The translations under genes and the position numbers were made by a program. From contig CAMUZR010000009.1 of the NCBI GenBank assembly GCA_947165255.1, forward strand, positions 1-64,000: a stretch of DNA of 64,000 bases, given 5' to 3'. Positions 26,680-38,892 of the stretch are shown here, piece after piece; the first letter of the stretch is position 1, and the number at the start of each line of letters is the position of its first letter. This DNA is from an uncultured Bacteroidales bacterium (GTDB taxonomy: Bacteria; Bacteroidota; Bacteroidia; Bacteroidales; P3). The notes beneath the pieces are model-generated. The model did not search any database. It worked only from the letters and a program-made list of their open reading frames with translations, and was not told the origin of the DNA.

Positions 26680-29600
26680 TCATCGCAGCAACACGACCGT
26701 GCCACGTACCGTTTGGACACCGTTGGGTATCAGCTGGTCTGTATAGCGGCAATAATAGACATAGGAACCCTGCGGGCATGGACGGCCGTCCTTAGTCCCG
26801 TCCCAGCCTTGGGCCATATCGGTGCCATGGTACACAATGTCGCCCCTGCGGTCATATATCCAAATCTCATAAGTAAGCACACCCTTTCCCACGCCTGCAA
26901 AAGTATTATTCAAATTCTGTGAGGGCGTGAAGACATTGGGAAACAGAATGCCCGAACGCCGTATAGGCACATCCACCGTGGTTACGTAGGAACACGTCTG
27001 GCTAAAGACCTGGAGGGTAATCTGCACACTGTCTACCGCGGGCGGCACCTGTAAGGTGAGTACGGCATCAGTCGAAGTGAAGGACTGCACACCGTCGTAC
27101 CATACGTACCACAGGTGGCGACTGTAGCGCCCCTGGCTTCGGTTATAGGCCGTGATAGTCCGCTCGTCAAGAGTGATGTGGTCTGGCTCCAAGTCTATCT
27201 CAGGCGTCACTTTGAACAGGGGCGGCAGAAGGATGCTGTCGGCGGCTGGGCAGAGGGGGTCCTGACTGTAGTCGGCATAGAGATAGTACCAACTGCTGTC
27301 CGAAGGCGACACCGCTATCCGGCCTTCATTCTCCTGCCCCTCAAGGGCGGGATTATAGGGAATCGAATACCACTGGTAGTAGGGCACATCGGTCTTGGCC
27401 TCCAAGATATACATAGGTTCGGGGTCACACACATGCGACGTATCTATGGCCACAGAGGGAGGTGTCAGCACTTCCAGGTCGAGTTGCACCACCGTGTCGC
27501 CTAGGTAAAAATCGCCTGTAAAAATAGTGTCGTAGTAGGTCCCCGCATCGCTTACATATCGGTTGACAAACCAGAGCGAGTCGCCTTGGCACAGGCTGTC
27601 GGTCACATTGCGATGGACAATGTTGCGGCCGACAAGATGCAGCACCAAGGTCGAGTCGCAGCCTGAGGTGGTGGCATATACCACGCTATAGTCGCCCGGC
27701 TCGCTATAGGTGTGTCCCTCAAAAGCAATCGACTGGCCGAAATAGATCGTGTCGTAGAATTCGGCCATATAGGTGGGCAAAACGGAAAGGTGCAACGTAA
27801 CGACACTGTCGCAGCCATATTGTGAAGAAAGCAAATGCTCATAGTCGCCTGCAAGCGTATAGGCCAAGTCGACAAAGTATGAAGCACTGTTGTCGCAAAT
27901 GGTGTCGTAGAATTGGTGACTATATTCCGGCCGCACGTGCACCAGCATGGTAATGTTGCTGTCGGCGCCATGCACGGTTGGAATGACCGCATGGAGCGTG
28001 TCAGTAAGGGTCGGGAGGGACTCTCCGGGGATTAGGCCTGTGGCGGGCGAAAGGGTCGACGTCTGCCCGTTCCAGCTAAAAGTAGGAAGTGCGCCGGCAC
28101 AAATGGCCGTGTCGAGCGTGACAGACACATTGCGCCAAACATGCAGGCTATAGGTAATCACCGAGTCGCACCCAGCGGCATTCGGTATTATCATCTCCAC
28201 CCCCGACGTGTCGCCGTGCGAAATCAGGTAGATGTATTGCCGCGGCAGGAAGTTCTCCGGGCAGGAATCGTCCATCACAGCAAATGTGCGGTGGTGGAGC
28301 GTCAGATGCAGCGCCACCGAGCTGTCGCACCCCGCCGTGTTGAGGTAATGACGGTGCAACGTATCGAGTGCTGAGGCTGTGTACGTGTTGCCATACCACA
28401 AGAAGGTGTCGCAGGCCGTCGCCAAGGTATCACCCACCGTCGTGTCGAACACGGTAAGGTGTAACGTGCGGATGCTGTCGCATTGGGGTGTGGTAGACGT
28501 GTAGAGGTGTATGGGGTAGCTGCCTGCGACGGAATAGCTGCCTCCTTCAAAAGCCACTGACCCGTTGCTGCAGATGGTATCGAAAAACGAGAGGCTATAG
28601 GACGGCACAGTGTGGAGGTAAAGCGTAACCGTGCTGTCGGTGCCATGGCTGCTGGTGAGAACCACCGTGAGGGTATCGGCGGCCGAAAGACCCTGCCAAC
28701 TGAAAGTGTCCCACTGGTCGGAGCAGATGGTAGAGTCGAAAGCATGGCTCACATTGGGCCACACCTTCAGGTGGTAGGTAACGATGCTGTCGCACCCCGA
28801 CGGGCGCACCACCGTCAGGGACAGTACCGTGTCGTGGCTGAGGGCTATGCCGTTATAGCTCCAAGAGGCAGCCTGGTTCTCCACTATCGTGTCATACACG
28901 TTTTCAAAAGCCGTTGGGAGTACGGTCAGGTCGAGGGTGAAGAGGCTGTCGCATCCCTGGCTGTCCTGACGGGTATATCCGTAAATGCCCGACACGGCAT
29001 CGGACAGCAGTGTGTCGCGCCAGTGGTAGCCGCCTAGCATGTCGCTAGCGCAGACGGTGTCGCTTTCGTCAATCATCTGGGTGTAGTGGAGCGAGAGCGA
29101 CATCAGCCGTACCGTACTGTCGCACCCCACGCTATTGGAAGTCACGTATGTCAGCACACCTTCGGGCGCTGCATAGAGGGTCTGCCCCTGCCAGCTGAAA
29201 CTGTCGCAGGCGGTGGCATAAATATCCGTGGAGGACGACTGGCGGATGGTGAGGAAGAGCGTAAGGGTCGAGTCGCATCCATACACATTGGTGCCCAGTG
29301 AAGCAAGATCTATCGTGTCGGTGCCGGGAGCCGTATAGGTAGTGCCGCCGAAGGTAAAGCGGTCGCACACATCGGCCACCGTGTCGACATGGCTCGTCGG
29401 ATATACCACCAACGAAAGCATGCGTATGCTGTCGCATCCACCCACAGTGGTGTAGGTGTGTGTGTAGGTACCTGCCGCGCTGTAGTCCGTACCTTCGAAG
29501 GTGCGCGACTGATTACTGCAGATGGTATCTTCGAACGCAAAACCATACGTGGGGTTGACGTGGACGGTCAGCGTCAGGATGCTGTCGGAACCCAGGGGGG

Positions 29601-31965
29601 TGAGCACGGTGTCGTTCTGTGTGCCCGCCGCTGTGAAGGTGCGGCCGTGCCACAGCAGCGGCAACTGGTCGTCGCAGACAGTGGTGTCATGGAACGAGAA
29701 CCCATTGGGAATCACATGGAGGCTGTATGTGATAATGCTGTCGCAAGTGCCCTCGCCCGTCAGCCGGAAAATCCTCTCCGTCACCTCGCCCTCAAAAGTG
29801 GTGCCGTAGATAGTGTAGGGCAACTGATTTTCCACAATAGTATCGTGGAACGTGCGGGTGAAGATGGGATGGAAGGCAATGGTGAAAGAGGTATCAAAGA
29901 CATTGCCATCGTCGTCGTAGATATGGACAATATAGGTAATGGTAGTGTCGTGGTCAAGATTGGCAGGGGCGGTGATAGTGAAAGTAGTGTCGCTGTTGCG
30001 AGTGGCATATTGCCCCTCTAGCACGGCCTGGGCCACCGACGGTTCGTACTGCGTCCGAGCCAGTCGGTTGGGGTTCAGGGCCAGCTCCCAACCGAAGATA
30101 TAGCCGTTATCGATGCCCCAGCCATCGATAACCTCGATATACCATGTGCCGTTCATCGGGCAGCCTTCCAACGCCTCCAACGACTGTTCGGGGTGGTAGA
30201 AATTGGTGCCCGCGGCCACATTCGACGAGTCGAACGTGCTGCCTACCAGATTGTCGTAGCGGTAGATGATGCCGTCGCCCGGAGCATAGCTATAGCCCGC
30301 GTCGTTGCAATTGGACCAACAGTAGCGCCAGCCCGTGCCTGCCCTATTCTCTTCGCGTGTGGAGTCGCACGGATAGGTGTTATCCTCAGAATCATACGGA
30401 AGTCCTAAATAGCAGTTACCGCAGTTATTGCCACCAGACCAGCCGCGGTGTTCCATGCCAATGTGCGACGTGCAATCCGACGATCCGCTACCGCTGAACT
30501 TCAATATGTCGGCATTCTGTCCGTTAGGGCAGGTGATGTTGATATAGATGTCGCCGATATAGGAGTGCTCTATGTCCAGCATCACGTACCGAATATCGTT
30601 CACGTCGGTCATAAGCTGGTAGTTTCCAAAACCAGAAAATTCCAACTCCGAACGGTAGGAGCAACCGTGGTCCGAATTGGGGTCGCAGTCGACTCCGTCA
30701 GGCAGAAAGATACGGGTGGGGTCGGAAAGCGTGGCATCGTTGAAGCAGCTCACCCGCACATTGGCATCGGGACGCAGGCCCACATACACCTCCGTACTCT
30801 CGCCTGGGCAGAGATAACTGGGCAGGTCTATATTTATGTCCAATTCCACATTAGAAATGCCAAACCGAAGGGTGTCCGTACAGCCGCCGTTGGTATAGGC
30901 CACCAGCCAGTAATAGCCCGGCTGCCACACCTGTATCGACTGCGTCGTGGCGCCAGTGCTCCATCGGTAGCCGTCGGCAGGGTCGGCCGTCAGCGTAACC
31001 GTGTCGGTGCCAATCAAAGGCCTTATGCCGTTCACCCGGGCCTGATAGCAACGTGTACGCACCAACTGCGTCATGCCGCAACTGGTGCAGCACGTGTCGT
31101 CCAGCGGCAACACCGAATAGAGATAGGACGTATTGGGCTGGAGCCCCGTGTAGGTTATCTGCAGCGCCGAAGTCGTGTCGCTATGGGTGCCCTGGCTCAC
31201 CACATACTGGCCGGTGCTTTCCGAGGTCCAAGCCAAGGTAATGCTCGAATCTGTCACTTCGGGTGCACTGACCGAAGTGATGGCATTCTCGCACTGCGCC
31301 GTCACAAACGTAAGCGAACGCTCGCACTGAACTAAGGCGGTATCTGCCTCACTTCTCACCGTACACACATACGCGGTGTTGCGCGTCAGGTTGGTCAAAT
31401 TGCAATAAGCGTATGGCACCAGGGTGTCCTGGCCATTGACCGTCAGCACAAACGGACCGGTATAGTTTACCGCAGACCAGTTTACTCTACTCGTAGTAGT
31501 AGTGTACGAACTGCACCAAAATTGGCCTATACCGTTGCTGCAGCTCGACGGGTGCAGCAGGTAGTTCAGTTCAATACCCCCCTGCACAACACTTCCATCG
31601 GAGTAGAACGATACCATCATCAACCCGTTTAATACCATTAGATGTATCGTGTCGGAAGAGTAATAAGAATGCCACATGTCACCGTCGTAAACGGACACAT
31701 AGTCATACTGTGGTTCCAAATCCACACTTCCCCACAGTTCCAAGGAATCGCCGGGAGAGAAAATGAACTGCACCGACCCGGAAAAACCAACCGAATAGTT
31801 TCCCGTGGGGCCTCCGTCGTCATAAATGACACCCGCCGCGGAAGTGTCGCAGTGAATATAAAAAGTCTCGCCGTTGGACAGCAAAATAGTATCTTGCGCT
31901 GCAGAAGTAGTCCACAGCGAAATCAATAATATGGCAATCAAATATTTAAATACGAGAGGTTTCAT
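26680..31965 (-). CDS. Giant T9SS-secreted repeat adhesin with type B sorting domain
   Basis: A surface or secreted protein of 1761 aa. The ATG at 31965 is chosen because it begins a signal peptide (MKPLVFKYLIAILLISLWTTSAAQ); the track's extra 64 residues are not credible and the promoter lies inside them. Domain order: CUB-like domain (about 20-130, EPQYDYVSVYDG), fibronectin-III-like part, a proprotein-convertase P-like domain (GDIYINITCPNG to DNGYIFGWELALNP), then about 15 repeats of 70-90 residues, most ending in a GCDSxxTLxLxV-like strand. The C-terminus (VFTPSQNLNNTF...WDGTKDGRPCPQGSYVYYCRY) is the gliding-motility-associated/type IX type B sorting domain. It has its own promoter and terminator. 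Confidence 0.9.
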   Translation of the reverse strand: MKPLVFKYLIAILLISLWTTSAAQDTILLSNGETFYIHCDTSAAGVIYDDGGPTGNYSVGFSGSVQFIFSPGDSLELWGSVDLEPQYDYVSVYDGDMWHSYYSSDTIHLMVLNGLMMVSFYSDGSVVQGGIELNYLLHPSSCSNGIGQFWCSSYTTTTSRVNWSAVNYTGPFVLTVNGQDTLVPYAYCNLTNLTRNTAYVCTVRSEADTALVQCERSLTFVTAQCENAITSVSAPEVTDSSITLAWTSESTGQYVVSQGTHSDTTSALQITYTGLQPNTSYLYSVLPLDDTCCTSCGMTQLVRTRCYQARVNGIRPLIGTDTVTLTADPADGYRWSTGATTQSIQVWQPGYYWLVAYTNGGCTDTLRFGISNVELDINIDLPSYLCPGESTEVYVGLRPDANVRVSCFNDATLSDPTRIFLPDGVDCDPNSDHGCSYRSELEFSGFGNYQLMTDVNDIRYVMLDIEHSYIGDIYINITCPNGQNADILKFSGSGSSDCTSHIGMEHRGWSGGNNCGNCYLGLPYDSEDNTYPCDSTREENRAGTGWRYCWSNCNDAGYSYAPGDGIIYRYDNLVGSTFDSSNVAAGTNFYHPEQSLEALEGCPMNGTWYIEVIDGWGIDNGYIFGWELALNPNRLARTQYEPSVAQAVLEGQYATRNSDTTFTITAPANLDHDTTITYIVHIYDDDGNVFDTSFTIAFHPIFTRTFHDTIVENQLPYTIYGTTFEGEVTERIFRLTGEGTCDSIITYSLHVIPNGFSFHDTTVCDDQLPLLWHGRTFTAAGTQNDTVLTPLGSDSILTLTVHVNPTYGFAFEDTICSNQSRTFEGTDYSAAGTYTHTYTTVGGCDSIRMLSLVVYPTSHVDTVADVCDRFTFGGTTYTAPGTDTIDLASLGTNVYGCDSTLTLFLTIRQSSSTDIYATACDSFSWQGQTLYAAPEGVLTYVTSNSVGCDSTVRLMSLSLHYTQMIDESDTVCASDMLGGYHWRDTLLSDAVSGIYGYTRQDSQGCDSLFTLDLTVLPTAFENVYDTIVENQAASWSYNGIALSHDTVLSLTVVRPSGCDSIVTYHLKVWPNVSHAFDSTICSDQWDTFSWQGLSAADTLTVVLTSSHGTDSTVTLYLHTVPSYSLSFFDTICSNGSVAFEGGSYSVAGSYPIHLYTSTTPQCDSIRTLHLTVFDTTVGDTLATACDTFLWYGNTYTASALDTLHRHYLNTAGCDSSVALHLTLHHRTFAVMDDSCPENFLPRQYIYLISHGDTSGVEMIIPNAAGCDSVITYSLHVWRNVSVTLDTAICAGALPTFSWNGQTSTLSPATGLIPGESLPTLTDTLHAVIPTVHGADSNITMLVHVRPEYSHQFYDTICDNSASYFVDLAYTLAGDYEHLLSSQYGCDSVVTLHLSVLPTYMAEFYDTIYFGQSIAFEGHTYSEPGDYSVVYATTSGCDSTLVLHLVGRNIVHRNVTDSLCQGDSLWFVNRYVSDAGTYYDTIFTGDFYLGDTVVQLDLEVLTPPSVAIDTSHVCDPEPMYILEAKTDVPYYQWYSIPYNPALEGQENEGRIAVSPSDSSWYYLYADYSQDPLCPAADSILLPPLFKVTPEIDLEPDHITLDERTITAYNRSQGRYSRHLWYVWYDGVQSFTSTDAVLTLQVPPAVDSVQITLQVFSQTCSYVTTVDVPIRRSGILFPNVFTPSQNLNNTFAGVGKGVLTYEIWIYDRRGDIVYHGTDMAQGWDGTKDGRPCPQGSYVYYCRYTDQLIPNGVQTVRGTVVLLR

Positions 31966-31989
31966 GGCCGTAATAGTTTTTTCCGCCTG

Positions 31990-32021
31990 CAAAATTAAAT
32001 ACTTTTTTGTAAATTTGCAAA
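31990..32021 (-). promoter_or_regulatory. Promoter of the giant adhesin gene
   Basis: On the minus strand: TTTG (32018-32021), 20 nt, TAATTTTG (31990-31997), 24 nt before the chosen ATG. This short leader supports the start at 31965. Confidence 0.65.
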
Positions 32022-32292
32022 TCATTCGGCCAAAAAAAACCTTCGCTACCCTGACGTACCCTTCCTTCACGGCCAAGCCGTCCTCTACCCAGTCCACCGC
32101 CCCACCCTCCGTCGCCGTCCTTTTCGGTCCGCCCAAAGGCCGGCACCATTTCTCCAAGAAAGGTATTGATGGACACTCGTTCCCCTATTCTACAACGAAG
32201 AACAAAGGAACATCTATAGAGGATATATCAAGGATATAGAAAAGGTAGAGAGACCGCTGAGTGGGATGGGAAGGCCGTAGGCAGGTAGGTTT

Positions 32293-32354
32293 GTCCCCGC
32301 ACTGAACTGCGTTCGGTGCGGGGACAGGGGTATACCGTGCGCACAGCACGGTAT
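32293..32354 (-). repeat. Two adjacent strong hairpins downstream of the OM protein gene
   Basis: GTCCCCGCACTGAAC (32293-32307) pairs with GTTCGGTGCGGGGAC (32311-32325) around a 3-nt loop with one T-G position. ATACCGTGC (32332-32340) pairs with GCACGGTAT (32346-32354). No T-run follows on the minus strand, so these may stabilise the transcript 3' end or be a Rho-dependent or protein-bound site rather than a classic terminator. Confidence 0.6.
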
Positions 32355-32370
32355 GAAAGGAATTGGAATC

Positions 32371-33111
32371 TTAGAATGTATAGCTGAAACCGAGGGTGAG
32401 CAGACGGGTGGTCAGCGAACGGACTCCGATGTCAAAATCGTTGGTGACGGTATGGCTGTACACCTGGCTTCCGTCGCTCAGCTCGGACTTTTCGCCAAAA
32501 AGCGTTCTGGTTTCACTCGTGAAGACCAGAGAGGCAAAATCCAGATAGGCATCCATGCTGAAATGACGGCTAAAGGCATAATTGAACACTGGCACCAGTT
32601 GCAGGGCGAAGCGTCCTGTCCGCACCTTATGACTTGTGACCACTTGGTCCAAAAAGCCCCAGCTGTTGTAGGCATACTGCGTGAGGGTGTGGGTGCCAAA
32701 GCCCATGCCATATCCTATGACGCCTTCGGCATGGAGCGAGAGTGAACCCCACGCAAAAAGACGTTTGCGCACAAATAGCCCCGCGTTTGCATCTAGTACG
32801 ACCTCCTGCTGCAGTTCGGACTGCTCCCATTCCATAGTGTTGGGATTGTAGAAGCCGTCGGTGTGGGCAATATCGGAATAGCCGAAGCCTAGGTCGATGC
32901 CCAGGGTGAGATGGTTTGCAAAGGTGTAGCCCAGGCGCGGTGCAAAGGCCAGGGAAAAGCCTTGCGGCAAGGTGCGGTCGAAAGCAGCCTGCCCCTTCTC
33001 GCTGTAGCTATAGTTGCTATTGTTGTAACTGAGGTTGGTGCTGACACTAAGTTGCGCTTTTGCCACCGCGAAGAGACACAGCAGCAGGAGCAAGGCGGAA
33101 GTTTTTTTCAT
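32371..33111 (-). CDS. Small outer-membrane beta-barrel protein
   Basis: A 246-aa protein with signal peptide (MKKTSALLLLLCLFAVAKAQ). The mature sequence shows repeated amphipathic strands with glycine and aromatic girdle residues (FALAFAPRLGYTFANHLTLGIDLGFGYSDI, ALQLVPVFNYAFSRHFSMDAYLDFASLVF) and ends in TLGFSYTF, a typical barrel C-terminus. It fits the OmpX/OmpW-like or outer-membrane beta-barrel protein group; a specific family is not assigned. It starts 5 bp after the GH25-like gene and is almost certainly in an operon with it. Confidence 0.8.
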   Translation of the reverse strand: MKKTSALLLLLCLFAVAKAQLSVSTNLSYNNSNYSYSEKGQAAFDRTLPQGFSLAFAPRLGYTFANHLTLGIDLGFGYSDIAHTDGFYNPNTMEWEQSELQQEVVLDANAGLFVRKRLFAWGSLSLHAEGVIGYGMGFGTHTLTQYAYNSWGFLDQVVTSHKVRTGRFALQLVPVFNYAFSRHFSMDAYLDFASLVFTSETRTLFGEKSELSDGSQVYSHTVTNDFDIGVRSLTTRLLTLGFSYTF

Positions 33112-33116
33112 GCCGT

Positions 33117-33761
33117 TTACTTAGCCTTGATGTTGGCTACCTTGTAGGTGGGATGCAGTTTCAGACCGGGCACGTACTGCACGATACCGGCCACCTGCTC
33201 CTTGTCGGTGTACTGCCAAATGCTGTAGCGGGTGGCAGGGAATTTGAGCCCGTTGCTGACGATGATAACGTGGAAGGAGGCGTAGCGCTCTAGGTTGAAA
33301 TATTTGAGGTAGGCCTCGGGCGAGCACATGATAAGAGGCTTGACACCGTAGGCCTGCTCCATGAGCTGCAGGAGCATGTCGAGACGCTTGACATTGATGT
33401 CGTAGGGCGAGTCGGGCACCACGTAAACGGCGGGAGCCAGTTCCATTTTGCAGTCCTTGACGGCAGCCTGGAAGTTGGCAAACTGGCCTTCGGCGGCATA
33501 ATGGCGGTCGTAGCGGAGGACGGCGCCTACGGGGAAACCGGCCTTGGCAGCCTGCGAGAGGTTGGTGCCGCAGCGGGAGTCGGTGATGGTGGCACCGGTG
33601 GCGGCCATGACGTAGACAAAGTCTAGGTCGTTCTCTTCATGCACTGCAGGCCAGTCGATGGTACCCTGATTCTGTGATACAAAAATGCCGTAGGGGGCAG
33701 TGGTTTGTGCGGCTGCCATCAACGGCAGAGCCAGCAAAAGGGTGAGTAATATTTTGCGCAT
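33117..33761 (-). CDS. Secreted GH25-like (lysozyme-fold) protein lacking catalytic acids
   Basis: A 214-aa protein with signal peptide (to AAAQ). It matches the GH25 muramidase fold along its length: YGIFVSQNQGTIDW, FVYVMAATGAT, FPVGAVLRYDR, GVKPLIMCSPEAYLKYF and SIWQYTDKEQVAGI. The positions that carry catalytic or substrate acids in active GH25 enzymes are changed. The Asp of GIDVS is Phe27; the Glu of KATEG is Thr; and the DxE of the PVLDIE strand reads AVYVVP. It is therefore probably not a lysozyme but a glycan-binding or structural pseudoenzyme. It is first in an operon with an outer-membrane barrel. Confidence 0.8.
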   Translation of the reverse strand: MRKILLTLLLALPLMAAAQTTAPYGIFVSQNQGTIDWPAVHEENDLDFVYVMAATGATITDSRCGTNLSQAAKAGFPVGAVLRYDRHYAAEGQFANFQAAVKDCKMELAPAVYVVPDSPYDINVKRLDMLLQLMEQAYGVKPLIMCSPEAYLKYFNLERYASFHVIIVSNGLKFPATRYSIWQYTDKEQVAGIVQYVPGLKLHPTYKVANIKAK

Positions 33762-33792
33762 AATTACTATTATTTTATTCTAAATTAATTTG

Positions 33793-33827
33793 CAAAGATA
33801 CATAAAAATCCTGACATAAAACAAAAA
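33793..33827 (-). promoter_or_regulatory. Promoter of the GH25-like/OM protein operon
   Basis: On the minus strand: TTTTTG (33822-33827), 21 nt, TATCTTTG (33793-33800), 31 nt before the ATG at 33761. Confidence 0.65.
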
Positions 33828-34010
33828 AAGATTTTCTTGACCGGCTTGGACATCATGATTGATGAATGAAAGCGGGGCAAAAGGGAAGTGGTTGTAAGGG
33901 GCTGTGCAACGGTGTGGAAGGGAAGAAAGTAGTCGTAGGAGCAAGGTTGGGCTATGCGCATTGCAGGGTGCGACGTATTGCCCGGGTTGATTCCTAAATG
34001 TGCTTTCGGA

Positions 34011-36943
<2,933 letters not shown>

Positions 36944-36952
36944 AGGGTTGTT

Positions 36953-38179
36953 CTATTTTTCTTGCCTCGGCAGTTCGGTCATAATCAGTTTCTTGCTGGT
37001 GAGCAGCACCAGAATGGAGCAGTAAATGATGGAGCAGAAGATAACCGCATAGGTTATGTGCTTGACGAAAGAGGCGTATGGGATGATGTTTTGGCCAACG
37101 GCTAGGTTTACCTGTTCGGGGATGGAAGCCAGGACGGCGGCAATGAGGCCTTTGGGAATCAATATGGACACTGAAAGGCGTTCCTCGGGGGTGTTTTCCT
37201 TACCCACGAAGACAATGAGAAGGAAGCGAACGAGATAGAGCACAGCGGCTATGATGGCGCCGTAGATAAAGGCCCAGGCGTTGGTGAAGGGGATGCTGAT
37301 GCCGATGTAGACAAAAAAATAGGTTTTGAGGATGAAAACTAACTCTTTGAAGAAACCTTTTTCGTTGTCCATGAGTGGGGTCATCTCGCCCAGCTTAAGT
37401 TTGCGCAGGAAGGACACTTGAAAATATTCGGGATTGCCCAACACAAGGCCGAAAGTGAGTGAAGCAATGGCGCCACTGAATCCGATGAGGTCTGTGACTC
37501 CATACATTACAAACACGAAGGCCGGCGTGAGAAACATGGAGTTTTCCAACTTGCGGACACGCTCCATCATGGACGACCAGAAAATGCCACCCGCCAGACC
37601 GATGATGAGCGAAACGATTACCGACGCCAGGACGTGCCCCACCATGGCAGGGACACTGATGTTGCCCAGCTTGAAACCTTCTATGAATGCCAGGGTGATG
37701 ACGATGGCCAGCATGCCTGAAATGGCCGATTCCAGAGTGAGGGTGATGCGGGCTTTTTCGGTCACCCGCATTTGGTTGACAAGTGGGATAACGATGGCGG
37801 CACCCGTACCGGCCACCATGGCGCCTAACATGATGGAAGTTTGCAGTTGGAAGCCAATTACGAAATATGACACAAGGGCAGCGGCGGCCAAAGAGACGGC
37901 ATAGGAGAGCAAGGTGACCTGGACCACTCCTGTCCAATAGCGACGCACTAGGTCGAGACGCATGTCGATGCCGCTGTCGAAGAGGATGAAGAGTAGGGTG
38001 AGTGACGAAAGAACGGGGCCCACGTCGGAAAGTTGTTCGGGCGTAATCCATCCCGTCACAGGACCCACTAGAATGCCTATGCCCATGAGCAAAAGCACGT
38101 CGGGAATTCGGCGACGGCTGAACCACGCGTTGAAAAGATGCGCGCAGAAAATAAGCAGTCCAAGGAAGATGTAGGTCAT
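36953..38179 (-). CDS. CPA1-type cation:proton antiporter
   Basis: A 408-aa polytopic inner-membrane protein of the Na+/H+ or K+/H+ antiporter family, with about 12 membrane helices. Conserved features include the N-terminal PDVLLLMGIGILVGPVTGW, the LFILFDSGIDMRLD segment and the central GTGAAIVIPLVNQM and ALESAISGM-like TLESAISGML motif. It has no C-terminal regulatory TrkA/RCK domain. The ion cannot be decided by sequence. First gene of an operon with dapF and ligA; the stop is TAG. Confidence 0.9.
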   Translation of the reverse strand: MTYIFLGLLIFCAHLFNAWFSRRRIPDVLLLMGIGILVGPVTGWITPEQLSDVGPVLSSLTLLFILFDSGIDMRLDLVRRYWTGVVQVTLLSYAVSLAAAALVSYFVIGFQLQTSIMLGAMVAGTGAAIVIPLVNQMRVTEKARITLTLESAISGMLAIVITLAFIEGFKLGNISVPAMVGHVLASVIVSLIIGLAGGIFWSSMMERVRKLENSMFLTPAFVFVMYGVTDLIGFSGAIASLTFGLVLGNPEYFQVSFLRKLKLGEMTPLMDNEKGFFKELVFILKTYFFVYIGISIPFTNAWAFIYGAIIAAVLYLVRFLLIVFVGKENTPEERLSVSILIPKGLIAAVLASIPEQVNLAVGQNIIPYASFVKHITYAVIFCSIIYCSILVLLTSKKLIMTELPRQEK

Positions 38180-38268
38180 ATCTTTACAATACTGGGTTCT
38201 TTTTTTGATTTCTAGTGGCTGCCAAGAAAGGGAAATCTCAGGAAGGGTAATTTAACATTGTTGCCGAA

Positions 38269-38835
38269 TCAATAGTCCACTTCTGGAAACAGCACTCGGA
38301 AGGTGTCGAGGGCAGGGTTGGATTTCTGCATCACGTCGTATTTGTCGCGGGGTGTGTATGCTACGGCTTCCTTCTCCTCATAGACGACCTCGGTCTTGCA
38401 GTTAAGGTTGGGACGGCCGCTCTTACCTCGCAGATAGGTGAGCATACGGATGAGGTGTGGTTTGATTTCGGACTCGATGAAGCTGTTGTTGACAATGATG
38501 GTGAAGAAGTCCTCTTCGTCCATGCGGAGTTCTTTGTCTTTGAGTTGCTCGGACAGTTTGGGCAGTTCGTTCTTCATGGCCTCTATCATAGCATCCCAGC
38601 ATCGGTGCAGCCCTTCTTGATTCAGCGGGGGACACTCGTTTTGCTCAGGTTGAGAAGGGGAGGTGGTATTTGCCTGAACCGCCTTGATGCTGACGCTACC
38701 CACGCGGCGACGTCTGCTAGAAAGTGATGGGGAAGGCTCTTGTGCAACGGGGGCTGCAACTGGCGGGACGGGGTCTTTGGGGGGCTCCTCAGGGCTGGGG
38801 ACGGGACTCGTCCCTGACACAGCAGGTGCAGGCAC
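38269..38835 (-). CDS. DnaX tau C-terminal part, detached by an in-frame amber codon
   Basis: This 188-aa reading frame is in the same frame as the dnaX ORF just upstream, and the frame stays open from the codon after the TAG at 38890-38892. It starts with a proline/alanine-rich linker (PAPAVSGTSPVPSPEEPP) typical of the tau linker. It ends with a folded domain like the Bacteroidota DnaX C-terminus (DKYDVMQKSNPALDTFRVLFPEVDY). The track start at 38835 is a GTG with no visible ribosome site, so independent translation is doubtful. It is either the second half of a nonsense-mutated dnaX, the readthrough part of tau, or a truly separate subunit gene. Confidence 0.75.
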   Translation of the reverse strand: MPAPAVSGTSPVPSPEEPPKDPVPPVAAPVAQEPSPSLSSRRRRVGSVSIKAVQANTTSPSQPEQNECPPLNQEGLHRCWDAMIEAMKNELPKLSEQLKDKELRMDEEDFFTIIVNNSFIESEIKPHLIRMLTYLRGKSGRPNLNCKTEVVYEEKEAVAYTPRDKYDVMQKSNPALDTFRVLFPEVDY

Positions 38836-38889
38836 CGCAGGGGGTGCAGAAGGTTTGTTGCCGTGCTCCGCCTGAGGCGCTCTTGCAAT

Positions 38890-38892
38890 CTA
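38890..38892 (-). other. In-frame TAG dividing dnaX into gamma- and tau-specific parts
   Basis: The minus-strand reading is ...GTG TCC AAC CCA TAG ATT GCA AGA.... The codons before end clamp-loader domain III; those after begin the linker and remain open for 206 codons. TAG is used as the normal stop of rho, ligA, dapF and the antiporter in this window, so it is not a reassigned sense codon here. Confidence 0.85.

Larger units (their letters stand above)
31966..32370. other. Intergenic region upstream of the adhesin gene
   Basis: 405 bp without a credible gene. It contains the adhesin promoter, an 11-nt phased A/T-rich repeat (CTATAGAGGAT, ATATCAAGGAT, ATAGAAAAGGT at 32214-32246) and two strong hairpins near 32293-32354 just past the stop of the OM protein gene. 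Confidence 0.6.

Noticed and set aside
38890-38892. Idea that TAG is a sense codon in this organism
   Set aside because: TAG terminates rho, ligA, dapF and the antiporter at the expected protein ends, so a genome-wide reassignment does not fit.
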